From NCBI GenBank assembly GCA_024123955.1, contig CP099652.1, positions 434,001 through 498,000 of the forward strand: a stretch of 64,000 nucleotides of DNA. Reading direction: 5' to 3'. The notes under the pieces are model-generated. The model saw nothing but the letters and a program-made list of their open reading frames with translations, was not told the origin of the DNA and ran no database searches. Both the position numbers and the translations under genes were made by a program. Of the stretch, positions 1-10,699 are shown piece after piece. The DNA is from Oxalobacteraceae bacterium OTU3CINTB1 (lineage in GTDB: Bacteria; Pseudomonadota; Gammaproteobacteria; Burkholderiales; Burkholderiaceae_D). The number at the start of each line of letters is the position of its first letter. Positions within the stretch are counted from its first letter, which is position 1.

Positions 1-1
1 A

Positions 2-1459
2 GGCACGGTTATTTCCGTCGCCGACGGTATCGTCCGCATCCACGGCCTGTCGGAAGTGATGCAGGGCGAAATGCTGGAATTCCCAGGTAACACCTTCGGT
101 CTGGCGATGAACCTGGAGCGTGACTCCGTGGGCGCCGTGATTCTGGGTGCTTACGAGCACATCTCCGAAGGCGACACGGTCAAGTGCACCGGCCGCATTC
201 TGGAAGTGCCGGTCGGTCCTGAACTGCGCGGCCGTGTGGTCAACGCGCTGGGCCAGCCGATCGACGGCAAGGGCGCCATCGAAGCCAAGCTGACTTCGCC
301 CATCGAAAAGATCGCACCGGGCGTTATCGCCCGTGAGTCCGTGTCGCAGCCGATGCAGACCGGTCTGAAATCGATCGACGCGATGGTACCGATTGGCCGT
401 GGCCAGCGCGAGCTGATCATTGGCGACCGTCAAACCGGGAAATCGGCCGTGGCCGTTGATGCGATCATCAACCAAAAAGGCCAGGGCGTGACGTGTATCT
501 ACGTCGCCATCGGTCAAAAAGCCTCGACCATCAAAAACATCGTTCGCTCGCTGGAAACGCACGGCGCGCTCGAGTACACCATCGTGGTCGCAGCGACCGC
601 GTCGGAATCGGCAGCGATGCAATACATCTCGGCCTACTCGGGCTGCACGATGGGCGAATACTTCCGCGACCGCGGCGAAGACGCACTGATCGTCTACGAT
701 GACTTGTCGAAGCAAGCTGTCGCTTATCGTCAAATTTCGCTGCTGCTGCGCCGCCCACCAGGCCGCGAAGCGTACCCAGGCGACGTGTTCTACCTGCACT
801 CGCGTCTGCTGGAACGCGCAGCCCGCGTGAACGCCGACTACGTGTCCGCCTTCACCAACGGCGCCGTCACCGGCAAGACCGGTTCGCTGACCGCATTGCC
901 GATCATCGAAACCCAGGCTGGCGACGTTTCGGCGTTCGTGCCAACCAACGTGATTTCGATCACCGACGGTCAGATCTTCCTGGAAACTTCGCTGTTCAAC
1001 TCGGGTATCCGCCCTGCGATTAACGCCGGTATTTCGGTGTCGCGCGTCGGTGGCGCCGCTCAGACCAAGGTCATCAAAAACCTGTCCGGCGGTATCCGTA
1101 CCGACTTGGCGCAGTACCGTGAGCTGGCCGCGTTCGCGCAGTTCGCCTCGGACCTGGACGAATCGACCCGCAAACAGCTGGACCGTGGCGCGCGCGTCAC
1201 CGAACTGCTGAAGCAAGCCCAGTACTCGCCACTGTCGATCTCGCTGATGGCCGCTTCGCTGTTCGCAGTGAACAAGGGCTACCTGGATGACGTGCCAGTC
1301 AAGAAGGTGCTGTCGTTCGAAGCCGGTCTGCACGCCTACCTGAAGACTAAGCAAGCTGATCTGCTGTCGAAGATTGAATCGTCGAAGCAACTGGACAAAG
1401 ACGGCGAAGCAACGCTGTCGGCCGCTGTTGCCGACTTCAAGAAATCCGGCGCATTTTAA
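2..1459 (+). CDS. atpA: ATP synthase F1 subunit alpha (5' end outside window)
   Basis: This is the regulatory nucleotide-binding alpha subunit of the F1 head of the membrane ATP synthase. The reading frame is open from base 2, so the gene starts before the window. By alignment from memory with E. coli AtpA about 28 N-terminal residues are missing. The P-loop GDRQTGKS lies at fragment residues 141-148, and the family signature [14 protein letters not shown] is present. It is followed by atpG, atpD and atpC in the usual order, so this is the distal part of the atp operon. The identification is certain; only the start is unseen. Confidence 0.98.
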   Translation, partial: GTVISVADGIVRIHGLSEVMQGEMLEFPGNTFGLAMNLERDSVGAVILGAYEHISEGDTVKCTGRILEVPVGPELRGRVVNALGQPIDGKGAIEAKLTSPIEKIAPGVIARESVSQPMQTGLKSIDAMVPIGRGQRELIIGDRQTGKSAVAVDAIINQKGQGVTCIYVAIGQKASTIKNIVRSLETHGALEYTIVVAATASESAAMQYISAYSGCTMGEYFRDRGEDALIVYDDLSKQAVAYRQISLLLRRPPGREAYPGDVFYLHSRLLERAARVNADYVSAFTNGAVTGKTGSLTALPIIETQAGDVSAFVPTNVISITDGQIFLETSLFNSGIRPAINAGISVSRVGGAAQTKVIKNLSGGIRTDLAQYRELAAFAQFASDLDESTRKQLDRGARVTELLKQAQYSPLSISLMAASLFAVNKGYLDDVPVKKVLSFEAGLHAYLKTKQADLLSKIESSKQLDKDGEATLSAAVADFKKSGAF

Positions 1460-1467
1460 GCGGCACG

Positions 1468-1496
1468 GGCGGCACGGGATCAAACCCGGTGCCGCC
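1468..1496 (+). promoter_or_regulatory. intercistronic hairpin between atpA and atpG
   Basis: An 8-bp stem, GGCGGCAC (1468-1475) with GTGCCGCC (1489-1496), is extended by GGG/CCC with one bulged G. No T-run follows, so it does not look like an intrinsic terminator. It sits just before the atpG ribosome binding site (AGAAGGAGTAAGG). It could stabilise or process the operon mRNA; that role is inference. Confidence 0.5.
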
Positions 1497-1521
1497 TTCA
1501 GCGCAGAAGGAGTAAGGACTC

Positions 1522-3827
<2,306 letters not shown>

Positions 3828-3836
3828 TCGTTGAGC

Positions 3837-3860
3837 GCGGTCCCGCCCCGGCGGGACCGC
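3837..3860 (+). promoter_or_regulatory. perfect 10-bp hairpin between atpD and atpC
   Basis: GCGGTCCCGC (3837-3846) pairs perfectly with GCGGGACCGC (3851-3860) around a 4-nt loop. No U-tract follows, so it is probably not a terminator. It lies between the atpD stop and the atpC ribosome site. It is a candidate mRNA stabiliser or a partial attenuator that sets epsilon-subunit dose; the function is inferred. Confidence 0.55.
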
Positions 3861-3881
3861 AGCTAACCCGACAGGACACAC

Positions 3882-4304
3882 ATGGCAAATACTATTCACG
3901 TTGACGTGGTTTCCGCCGAGGAGTTGATCTACTCCGGCGAAGCCGAATTCGTCGCGTTGCCGGGCGAACAGGGCGAGCTGGGGATCTATCCCAAGCACAC
4001 GCCGCTGATCACCCGCATCCGTCCGGGCGCGGTCCGCATCCAGGTACCAGGTCAAGCTGAGGAAGAATTTGTCTTCGTCGCCGGCGGCCTGCTGGAAGTG
4101 CAGCCGGGCGCCGTGACGGTGCTGGCTGACACCGCGATCCGCGGCAAGGATCTGGACGAGGCCAAAGCGACGGCCTCCAAGAAACGTGCCGAGGAAGCGC
4201 TGGCGAACAACACCTCCGGTATCGACTACGCGAAAGCGCAAGCCGAACTGGCGGCAGCGATCGGCCAGCTGGCGGCGATCGCCAAACTGCGCGCCAAGCA
4301 CTAA
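3882..4304 (+). CDS. atpC: ATP synthase F1 subunit epsilon
   Basis: The epsilon subunit binds gamma, links the rotor to the c-ring and can inhibit ATP hydrolysis. The 140-aa product starts [20 protein letters not shown] and holds the beta-sandwich signature [21 protein letters not shown]-terminal two-helix region (residues 85-140) is rich in Ala and Lys. It is the last gene of the atp operon and a strong hairpin terminator follows at once. Length and sequence are typical. Confidence 0.98.
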   Translation: MANTIHVDVVSAEELIYSGEAEFVALPGEQGELGIYPKHTPLITRIRPGAVRIQVPGQAEEEFVFVAGGLLEVQPGAVTVLADTAIRGKDLDEAKATASKKRAEEALANNTSGIDYAKAQAELAAAIGQLAAIAKLRAKH

Positions 4305-4337
4305 GCAACGCAAACCATCGGCTGCACAGCAGCACAG

Positions 4338-4367
4338 CAAAAAAGGCAGCCTCGGCTGCCTTTTTTT
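4338..4367. terminator. bidirectional intrinsic terminator after atpC
   Basis: A-run, then GGCAGC (4345-4350), loop CTCG, GCTGCC (4355-4360), then seven T. The matching A-run and T-run make it work on both strands. It closes the atp operon on the plus strand and the convergent HTH gene on the minus strand, whose stop codon lies in the T-run. Confidence 0.92.
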
Positions 4368-4704
4368 ATGGCACTAGTGTTTCTTGAGTCCGGTTCGCTA
4401 CGGCGACCAATGCTTCGGGATGGTTGAGGGCGATGGCGATCAGGGTGCGTACGGCGCCGTCCGGTTGTTGACGCTCTTGTTCCAGCTCCGTGAGCTCACC
4501 TGGGGTGATTCCCAACAAAGCTGAGAATTGTTCCCGTGTGAGACCGGTATTTTCACGGGCCGCAATCAGCGGTGAGTACACGACCCGTCCCAGACCCGCC
4601 TTCATTTCCTTGCCCGCCTGTAGCAGCTCGGCGCCCAAGTTACGGGTCGCTTCGAAGACTTCCAACTCTTCGTCGCTGAGAGGCAATTTTCTATTCGTAG
4701 ACAC
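4366..4704 (-). CDS. HTH transcriptional regulator, NadS/HigA-like antitoxin fold
   Basis: The product is a 112-aa XRE-type DNA-binding protein. Residues about 45-90 form a helix-turn-helix (LTREQFSALLGITPGELTELEQ), followed by QQPDGAVRTLIAIALNHPEAL. An EMKAG segment precedes it, the layout seen in NadS/HigA antitoxins. The start is GTG (upstream codon context CGCC-GTG-TCT). Such antitoxins usually follow a RelE-like toxin gene, but no intact partner is present. Only a 43-codon frame without ATG (minus strand, ending at the TAG in 4694-4696) overlaps its start. It may be an orphan antitoxin or a plain regulator. Confidence 0.75.
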   Translation of the reverse strand: MSTNRKLPLSDEELEVFEATRNLGAELLQAGKEMKAGLGRVVYSPLIAARENTGLTREQFSALLGITPGELTELEQERQQPDGAVRTLIAIALNHPEALVAVANRTQETLVP

Positions 4705-4830
4705 GGCGAATTTCCTTAAGTATCGCGGCTATCTTGAAGAAGTATAGTCGTTTTAGGGCGGTATCAAAGATCCACCATCTTTTGCGCGTGATGCATGTGC
4801 TTGCGGCAGCATGGCTTGGATGCTATATTC

Positions 4831-4844
4831 GTTAACACGTTAAC
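4831..4844. promoter_or_regulatory. palindromic operator candidate before the hydrolase-marR operon
   Basis: GTTAACACGTTAAC is a near-perfect 14-bp palindrome, with only the two central bases mismatched. It lies between a TATATT hexamer (about 4824) and the GTG start at 4859. MarR-family repressors typically bind such sites and control their own operon, so the MarR protein encoded from 5719 is the natural candidate. This is inferred from position. Confidence 0.55.
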
Positions 4845-4858
4845 TATCTCCAGCCATC

Positions 4859-5722
4859 GTGGACAGCGAAAATATCATCATTAACGTGCCTGATGCGGGC
4901 ACCATCTCCGGAACCCACTGGCCGGCTGACAATCCACGCGCACTGGTGCTGCTGCATCCGGCTACCGGCGTGCCGCAGGGCTACTACCAAAGTTTTGCCC
5001 GCTATCTGGCTAACCTGGGAATGAGCGTGCTGACCTACGACTATCGCGGCATCGGACGTTCGCGTCCGGCCTCCTTGCGCGGTTATGACGTCAGCATGTC
5101 GGACTGGATCGATCACGACGTCCCGGCCGTCACGACGTGGGCGCAGGGGCGGTTTCCGCAGTTGCCTCTGCTGGCCATCGGCCACAGCATCGGTGGCCAC
5201 GCGATCGCCTTGTCGCCGTCGAGCGGGGCGCTGCGCGCGGCTGTGATGGTGGCGTCTCATGCAGGTGCCTCGCACACCATCAAGGGCTGGGCCGAGCGGC
5301 AACGCGTGCGTTTCATCATGCGCGTGCTCGCGCCAATACTGGTCGCCTTGACAGGGTACATGCCCAACAAGCGACTGGGCTTCGGCGAAGACCTGCCCGG
5401 GACCGCGATGACGCAATGGCGCCGATGGACCACCTTGCCGCGTTACTTTTTCGACGATCCGGCGATGGCGGCCGAATCGCGCATGGCGCAATTGCGCATA
5501 CCGCTGCTGGTGGTAAGCTTTGAGGACGACCCATGGGCCAACGCCCGCGCCGTCCAGATGCTGATATCTCCGCTGAAAAACGCGCAAATGGAGCGCTGGC
5601 ACCTCGATCCGCGCGTAGCAGGCATGCCGCCGGTCGGGCATATGGGCTTCTTCAAAAAACGCTTCGAGCAAGAGTTGTGGGGCAAGGTGGCGAATTGGCT
5701 ACTGGCGGCGGTGCCCAAATGA
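4859..5722 (+). CDS. alpha/beta hydrolase
   Basis: This 287-aa protein has the alpha/beta hydrolase fold of the serine aminopeptidase (S33) type. The nucleophile elbow GHSIGG is at about residue 116 and a C-terminal His in PPVGHMGFFKKRF completes the likely triad. An early LLHPATGVPQGYYQ segment gives the oxyanion region. The start is GTG, only 14 bp after a palindrome, with no clear Shine-Dalgarno. The end overlaps the marR start by 4 bp (ATGA), so the two are co-translated. The substrate is unknown. Confidence 0.85.
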   Translation: MDSENIIINVPDAGTISGTHWPADNPRALVLLHPATGVPQGYYQSFARYLANLGMSVLTYDYRGIGRSRPASLRGYDVSMSDWIDHDVPAVTTWAQGRFPQLPLLAIGHSIGGHAIALSPSSGALRAAVMVASHAGASHTIKGWAERQRVRFIMRVLAPILVALTGYMPNKRLGFGEDLPGTAMTQWRRWTTLPRYFFDDPAMAAESRMAQLRIPLLVVSFEDDPWANARAVQMLISPLKNAQMERWHLDPRVAGMPPVGHMGFFKKRFEQELWGKVANWLLAAVPK

Positions 5723-6168
5723 GCGCGCCGTCGAAGCCGCCCCGGCTGGTCTTCCTGCTGAACCGCGCCCAGCGCGCGATCCAGAAGTGGATCGAAGGCA
5801 GCCCCGATTCCTGGGAGGGCATTTCCTCGGCGCAGGTGGGGCTATTGTTTCTGCTGACGTCGAAGGATGAGGCTTCGGTCGGCGAAATCGCCGAGGCCTT
5901 GCGGGTGGCGCCGGCGGCGGTCACCAACCTGTCCAAGCGTATGCAGGGCGCCGGCCTGATCGAGCGCGTCGCAGACGCCGCCGATGGCCGCCTGACGCGT
6001 TTGCGGTTGACCTCTGCCGGAAAAGCCGCGAGTACGCAGTCGAGTATGGTCTTACAAGGCCTGAACGGTCAATTGACGAGCGGATTCTCGCAGGAGGAAT
6101 TGGTCATCGTCGCGCGCTGGCTGGATCACGCCGCGAAATTGTCCGGGGACGACGTGCCGGGGGTTTGA
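5719..6168 (+). CDS. MarR-family transcriptional regulator
   Basis: This 149-aa winged-helix regulator has a recognition helix in EIAEALRVAPAAVTNLSKRM (about residues 57-76) and the wing ERVADAADGRLTRLRLT. The ATG overlaps the hydrolase stop (ATGA), so I use 5719 rather than a longer upstream frame. It probably represses its own operon through the palindrome at 4831-4844 and is relieved by a small ligand of the hydrolase pathway; both points are inference. Its end is 30 bp from the convergent kinase gene. Confidence 0.9.
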   Translation: MSAPSKPPRLVFLLNRAQRAIQKWIEGSPDSWEGISSAQVGLLFLLTSKDEASVGEIAEALRVAPAAVTNLSKRMQGAGLIERVADAADGRLTRLRLTSAGKAASTQSSMVLQGLNGQLTSGFSQEELVIVARWLDHAAKLSGDDVPGV

Positions 6169-6198
6169 GGACTCAGGCCGCCGGTGCAGCGAGCCTTA

Positions 6199-7329
6199 TC
6201 AGCGATCACGGGGAAAGCGCACGGTGAACACCGTGCCGTCGGTCTCGTTCGACGTCACGCTGATCGTGCCGCCGTGCGCGGCGGTGATTTCCTGCGCGAT
6301 GAACAAGCCCAGACCCAGGCTGGTCTTGGGACGCGCATCGGGGCCGCCGGCCGGCTCGAGCTGCACCAGCGGCTGAAAGATCGTTTGCAGCGACTCGGCC
6401 GGGATCACCGGTCCGATGTTGGCCACCTTCAACGTAATGGCGTCGGCGTCGCCGTGCGCGGACAACCTCACCGGCGTGCCCTTGTCGCTATGCTGCGCGG
6501 CGTTGATCAACAGGTTGGTGACCAGCTGCAGCAAACGAATATCGTCGAACTCGCCTTGCAGGTCGCCGTCCGCATGGAAGACGATATCGGCGTTCGGGAA
6601 CATGGCTTGCGCATCGGCCACGGCCGTCTTGCAGACCTCGGCGGTTTGCAGCGGCGTGCGCGTGGTCGGCATGCCGGCGGCCATCTGCAGCCGGGCGAAT
6701 CCCAGCAAGTCCTTCACCATCGCGCTCATCAACATGGCGCTGCGCTTGGTGCGCTCGGCCAAGGTGGCGATTTGTTCCGGCGAGGCGTCCTGCCGTGCGA
6801 GCAGCTCGCCCACCAGTGAAATGGTGGCCAGCGGCGCCCGCAGGTCGTGGCCCAGCACGGCCAGGAACAAGTCCCGCGTGCGGTCGGCCCGCTCCGAATA
6901 GGTGACGATGGATTCGGCCAGCGCCTGGTCGATCGCCTCGTTGAAGCGCACCATGTCGTTGATGGTCTGGTCCGACATCTGCGTCACCCGCGGCAACCAC
7001 AGCCGCAAAACGGTCGCCCGCAACGCCCGGAATTCGGAACTGAGCTGAAGCAGCGAGAAGTTGCTGGCGTGGCGCAGCCGTCCGTGGATGGCGGCCGCAC
7101 TTTCCTCGGGGCCCAGATCGATGTCCTCGCCCTGGGATTTGTCGTACTGCTGCTGATCGCTCTGATGCGTGTCTATATCGAGCGCGATTGCGGTCAGGAT
7201 CTGCTGGGCATGGTCGGTGAGCGCCAGCTTGGTCATCTCGCCCTCGGGTGGCGCGGTCTTCTCCGCGAAGGCGGTCCATTCGGCGAGGATCTCCGTCATG
7301 TTGGTGCGTATAAAGGCGGAGATGCTCAT
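6199..7329 (-). CDS. orphan sensor histidine kinase with RsbRD-like N-terminus
   Basis: This 376-aa kinase has no transmembrane segment. Residues 1-150 resemble the RsbRD/RsbT co-antagonist N-terminal helical domain, including TNMTEILAEWTAFAEK and an RLRHASNFSLLQLSSEFRAL-type stretch. The HisKA box is AVLGHDLRAPLATIS, with the phospho-His near residue 161. A HATPase follows with NLLINAAQHS and SLGLGLFIAQEI. I chose the ATG at 7329 because GGAAAG lies just upstream; an ATG at 7371 is also possible. No response regulator is adjacent, so the partner is elsewhere. Confidence 0.88.
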   Translation of the reverse strand: MSISAFIRTNMTEILAEWTAFAEKTAPPEGEMTKLALTDHAQQILTAIALDIDTHQSDQQQYDKSQGEDIDLGPEESAAAIHGRLRHASNFSLLQLSSEFRALRATVLRLWLPRVTQMSDQTINDMVRFNEAIDQALAESIVTYSERADRTRDLFLAVLGHDLRAPLATISLVGELLARQDASPEQIATLAERTKRSAMLMSAMVKDLLGFARLQMAAGMPTTRTPLQTAEVCKTAVADAQAMFPNADIVFHADGDLQGEFDDIRLLQLVTNLLINAAQHSDKGTPVRLSAHGDADAITLKVANIGPVIPAESLQTIFQPLVQLEPAGGPDARPKTSLGLGLFIAQEITAAHGGTISVTSNETDGTVFTVRFPRDR

Positions 7330-7500
7330 ATCACGATTGCTTTCCAGGGTGGCGCGAGGCGCGTCGTGCAATGCAGCGCCTCGAAATTTGGACGCGGCAT
7401 GGCCGCGTGGCTGTGATTAACTTTCAGTGTAACTGAATCCAGGCACCCGGTCTGTCCGCATCGGCGGCGCGCCGCGCTGGGCAGGCGCACCGCCGCGTGC

Positions 7501-8538
7501 TCAACCGCGCCGGGCTTTCGATCTGGCCTGGGCGGCGCGTTGCATGACTTTCCACTTGGCGACATCGGCGATGCGATCGAGCGGCGTCTGCTGGCCGCGC
7601 CGCGCCTCGCGCAACAGCTTGTGATAGTTGCGCAGCCGGTCGGCGTCGATCACGCCCTGCACGGCGCAGCCCGGTTCTCCGTTGTGCCGGCAGTCGCGGA
7701 ACTGGCAATGGGCCGCCAAAGCGTCGATATCCTCGAACGCCGCCGCCAGGCCGGCTTCATCGGTATCGGGTTGCCAGCTGCGCAGCCCGGGCGTGTCGAT
7801 GATGCAGGCGCCGCCGGCGCACCGGTGCAGCGAGCGCGACGTGGTCGTATGGCGGCCACGTCCGTCGCCCTTGCGCACGCCGCCGGTCGATTGGCCTGCC
7901 TGTGCGAGCGTGTTGGTCAACGTGGATTTGCCGGCGCCGGAGGTGCCCAGCATCACCAGCGTCTGTCCCTCACCCAGCCACGGTGCCAGCTGCCGTGCGG
8001 CATCGTCGCTGGTGCCGTCGATGGCCAGCAGCGGAATGCCTGTCGGCAGTCGCTGGCGCAATTGCTCCACGCGTTGCGCCACGTCGTCGCCGATGTCGGC
8101 CTTGCTCAGCACCACCACCGGCTGCACGCCGGCGGTCTGTACGATCGCCAGGTAGCGTTCCAGCCGGCGCGGATTGAAGTCGTGGTCGAGTCCCATCACC
8201 AGCAGCGCCGTGTCGACGTTGCTGACCAGGCGATGATGGCGGCCATCGTTGCCGCGCCGGCCGATGTGGGTGGTGGGCGGCACCAGCGCGCTCAGCCAGC
8301 GCTCGTCATGGTCGCGCACCGTGCTGAGCACCCAGTCGCCGACGGCCAGGTGTTCGTCGTGCAGCGCCGGCAGCGCGCGGGCGCGAAATTCCTCCTCTCC
8401 GTCATGGACGGTGATCCGGTCGCGCTGGATCTCGGTGATACGCGCAAGGTGCGTGTCGTCGGGATATTGGTGAAGTTGGGCCGCGATGGTTTGCGTCAAG
8501 CCGATGCGGCGCAGTAAGGCGAAGTCGATCTCTATCAT
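7501..8538 (-). CDS. rsgA: small ribosomal subunit biogenesis GTPase RsgA
   Basis: RsgA is a circularly permuted GTPase that checks late maturation of the 30S subunit. An N-terminal OB fold covers about residues 30-90. The G motifs run in permuted order: G4 as SKAD (145-148, in place of NKxD), P-loop GTSGAGKST (198-206), and G3 DTPGLR (248-253). The C-terminal zinc site is C278, C283, H285 and C291. The 345-aa length is normal. A 12-codon ORF with a strong ribosome site lies about 120 bp upstream on the same strand. Confidence 0.95.
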   Translation of the reverse strand: MIEIDFALLRRIGLTQTIAAQLHQYPDDTHLARITEIQRDRITVHDGEEEFRARALPALHDEHLAVGDWVLSTVRDHDERWLSALVPPTTHIGRRGNDGRHHRLVSNVDTALLVMGLDHDFNPRRLERYLAIVQTAGVQPVVVLSKADIGDDVAQRVEQLRQRLPTGIPLLAIDGTSDDAARQLAPWLGEGQTLVMLGTSGAGKSTLTNTLAQAGQSTGGVRKGDGRGRHTTTSRSLHRCAGGACIIDTPGLRSWQPDTDEAGLAAAFEDIDALAAHCQFRDCRHNGEPGCAVQGVIDADRLRNYHKLLREARRGQQTPLDRIADVAKWKVMQRAAQARSKARRG

Positions 8539-8656
8539 TGTGTGTGTTTTCCGGTAAGCGAGCAGAATCCTTCGCGCGGGCGCGACAGGAACGGATACGG
8601 GAAGTCAGCTGCGCGTTGCCGCGCGGATCAACACATTGACAGGGAAGTCCGGGGAA

Positions 8657-8695
8657 TCAGGCAGCCGACAGGAGGGCAATATCAACGGTGCGCAT
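8657..8695 (-). CDS. putative 12-aa leader peptide upstream of rsgA
   Basis: On the minus strand an AGGAG (8703-8707) lies 7 nt before an ATG that opens a 12-codon ORF encoding MRTVDIALLSAA, then TGA. The ribosome site is one of the best in the region although no long gene follows it. The ORF lies 118 bp before rsgA in the same direction, and GC-rich inverted segments lie between. It could be a leader peptide that controls rsgA, or a chance ORF. The function is unknown. Confidence 0.4.
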   Translation of the reverse strand: MRTVDIALLSAA

Positions 8696-8742
8696 GAAGT
8701 TTCTCCTGTGGCTTGATAGCGGGACTTGATTTTCTCATAACT

Positions 8743-8756
8743 CCGGGGTCAGGTCC
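8743..8756 (+). repeat. solo arm tip of the inverted-repeat element
   Basis: CCGGGGTCAGGTCC is identical to 32448-32461. No inverted mate is found within 100 bp, so it is either a remnant or a chance match of 14 bp. Confidence 0.5.
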
Positions 8757-8820
8757 ACCATTGCTACACGAGCTCTTGTGTCGTGGGCGTCGCCACGTGG
8801 TTTAGAGCATTTTTGCGGTC

Positions 8821-9642
8821 TCAGGCCGTTGGTGCCTTGCAACTACGGCGGTAGTCGGCTGGCGGTTTGCCGACCAGCTTTTCAAAGTCCGTCGTGAAGT
8901 GCGCCTGGTCATAGTAGCCCAGCGACTGCGCCAAGGTGGCGAGGTCGACGTCGGTGCCGTTGGCCAACTGGTCGGCCGCGTCGAGCAGGCGGTTGCGGCG
9001 GATGACCCACTTCGGACTGGCCCCGACATATTCCTTGAACAGCAGTTGCAGCCGGCGCACACTGATTCCCAGCTGATCGGCAAGTTGCTGTACCTGCGTG
9101 ATGTCGGGATGATCTTTGATCGTCTGCAATATCGCGCCGATGCGGTCGATTTGCGGATCGTGAGGCGGCAGGGCGCCGCGCAGGATGGCGCTGGCGGCGG
9201 CCACCATGCCCGCATCGTCGGGCGCGTCGAGCACTTTGCGTTCTGCCTCGGCGTCATCGCAGCGGAACACCGACGACAGCGGCAGTTCCTGGTCGGTGAT
9301 GGATTGCACCGGCCGCCCAAGAAAACCGCGAAACGCCCCCGGCCGGAACCGTGTGCCCAGCACGCGGCCGCTATCGCGCAGCGTGTATTCGAACGCGCCC
9401 GTCATCACGCCGAACACGCCGCTCCGGCCCCTGTCAAACACCACATGGATGCACGGCGAGGGCAGGGTGCGCTGTACGTGGACCACGCCTAGCGGCAACT
9501 GCCAGGCGACCAGCCAAAAGTACTCGACAAACGGCGCCAGGTCCGGCTCGGGCAGGTAGCGCTCAAGCCGAAAGACCTTGCCCACCGCCGCCGGATGCAC
9601 CACACCTTTGTAGTGACCATCGGCCATCAGCTTATTGGTCAT
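8821..9642 (-). CDS. AraC-family transcriptional regulator
   Basis: This 273-aa regulator has an N-terminal ligand-type domain that starts with the LERYLPEPDLAPFVEYFWLV segment common in AraC proteins with a DUF6597-like domain. The C-terminal double HTH contains LADQLGISVRRLQLLFKEY and SLGYYDQAHFTTDFEKLVG, ending in PPADYRR. It is divergent from the glutathione S-transferase gene at 9724, and an 11-bp dyad sits between them. It likely controls that gene; the inducer is unknown. Confidence 0.9.
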   Translation of the reverse strand: MTNKLMADGHYKGVVHPAAVGKVFRLERYLPEPDLAPFVEYFWLVAWQLPLGVVHVQRTLPSPCIHVVFDRGRSGVFGVMTGAFEYTLRDSGRVLGTRFRPGAFRGFLGRPVQSITDQELPLSSVFRCDDAEAERKVLDAPDDAGMVAAASAILRGALPPHDPQIDRIGAILQTIKDHPDITQVQQLADQLGISVRRLQLLFKEYVGASPKWVIRRNRLLDAADQLANGTDVDLATLAQSLGYYDQAHFTTDFEKLVGKPPADYRRSCKAPTA

Positions 9643-9668
9643 GATCGGGTTCGCGTTTTTACAAGACC

Positions 9669-9694
9669 GCCATGATAGCAGCGGCTATCGTGGC
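9669..9694. promoter_or_regulatory. dyad operator candidate between araC-type gene and gst
   Basis: GCCATGATAGC (9669-9679) and GCTATCGTGGC (9684-9694) are inverted with one mismatch across a 4-bp spacer. The site lies 30 bp before the GST start and 27 bp from the AraC gene start. This is a natural position for an AraC-type regulator to control both. Confidence 0.5.
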
Positions 9695-9723
9695 ATTTTC
9701 CTCACCACCGACAGGAGACGTCC

Positions 9724-10350
9724 ATGGCATCGCAAATCACTTTATATCACTGCCCGCATTCCCGCTCCACCGGCGTCATCACATTGCTGGAGGAACTCAA
9801 GGCGCCATACCAATTACATGTCATGAACATGAAGAAGGGCGAGAACCGCGAGGCCGCCTATCTTTCGATCAATCCGATGGGCAAGGTGCCGGCCATCCGC
9901 CACGGCGACGCCATCGTCACTGAACAGGTGGCGATCTACCCGTATCTGGCGGACCTGTTCCCCGAGGCGAAGCTGGCGCCGCCGATCGGCGATCCACAGC
10001 GCGGCCCGTATCTGCGCTGGATGGCGTTCTACGGCAGCTGCTTCGAGCCGGCGCTGGTCGACCGCTGGCTCAAGCGCGAAGTCGAGGACAAGGCGACCAC
10101 CGGTTACGGCAATTTCGACGACGTCTTCACCACGCTGGTCGGCCAGTTGTCCAAGGGGCCTTATATGCTGGGCGAGCAGTTCACCGCGCTCGATGTGCTG
10201 TGGGGCGGGGCGCTGGGATGGATGACCGCCTTCGACCTGCTGCCCACGCGTCAGGAAATCACCGACTACGTCGCCCGCGTGCAGGGCCGGCCTGCCGCCG
10301 TCGAGGTGCAGCGCCGGGATGACGAAATGGCCGCCGCGCAAGCAGCCTGA
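9724..10350 (+). CDS. glutathione S-transferase family protein
   Basis: This 208-aa protein conjugates or reduces substrates with glutathione in the cytoplasm. The N-terminal thioredoxin-like domain reads ITLYHCPHSRSTGVITLLEEL, with the SRS region in place of a CxxC. It contains the cis-Pro segment NPMGKVPAI and the gamma-glutamyl contact TEQVAIYPYLAD. A helical C-terminal domain follows from about residue 90. The Shine-Dalgarno ACAGGAGACGTCC precedes the ATG. It is divergent from the AraC regulator. Confidence 0.92.
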   Translation: MASQITLYHCPHSRSTGVITLLEELKAPYQLHVMNMKKGENREAAYLSINPMGKVPAIRHGDAIVTEQVAIYPYLADLFPEAKLAPPIGDPQRGPYLRWMAFYGSCFEPALVDRWLKREVEDKATTGYGNFDDVFTTLVGQLSKGPYMLGEQFTALDVLWGGALGWMTAFDLLPTRQEITDYVARVQGRPAAVEVQRRDDEMAAAQAA

Positions 10351-10507
10351 CGAAGACCTGCCACCCCGGAATTGGCATTGGTACAACACCGTTGCTAATT
10401 TCCAATTTATTTTTCATTTTGAACCGTTTACCAGTGGTTCCCGTCGCGCTTTGAGGTATTGTTACTTCAGTTATGCGAGTAGGCAAAATAGCAAAACGGG
10501 GACAAAT

Positions 10508-10699
10508 ATGAAAAAGGCATTCTTTTTGGTTGGGGTGGTGGCGCTGGCTGGCTGCGCGTCGAATGTTCGGCATCAATCGCTGACGGCGGAGTCGGTCGCG
10601 GGTAACAGGACAGCCGCTGTCACGCCCAAAGACACTATCTTTCGCGACGTTCCGCTCAAACCGATGACGGCCAGCCAAAGCGCGGCCAGGATGAACTGA
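10508..10699 (+). CDS. small lipoprotein (63 aa)
   Basis: The 63-aa product has a Lys-rich start, a hydrophobic stretch FFLVGVVALAG and a lipobox LAGC, so the Cys at about residue 17 would be lipidated. The mature part is short, with no recognised domain. The upstream 150 bp is AT-rich and likely carries its promoter. Its TGA directly abuts the stop codon of the convergent speD gene (TGATCA). The function is unknown. Confidence 0.75.
   Translation: MKKAFFLVGVVALAGCASNVRHQSLTAESVAGNRTAAVTPKDTIFRDVPLKPMTASQSAARMN

Larger units (their letters stand above)
8539..8820. other. 282-bp intergenic region between AraC gene and rsgA
   Basis: It holds the leader-like ORF (8657-8695) and a solo CCGGGGTCAGGTCC motif (8743-8756). 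That motif is identical to the arm tip of the inverted-repeat element near 32450. I see no clear promoter hexamers and no other gene. Confidence 0.5.
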
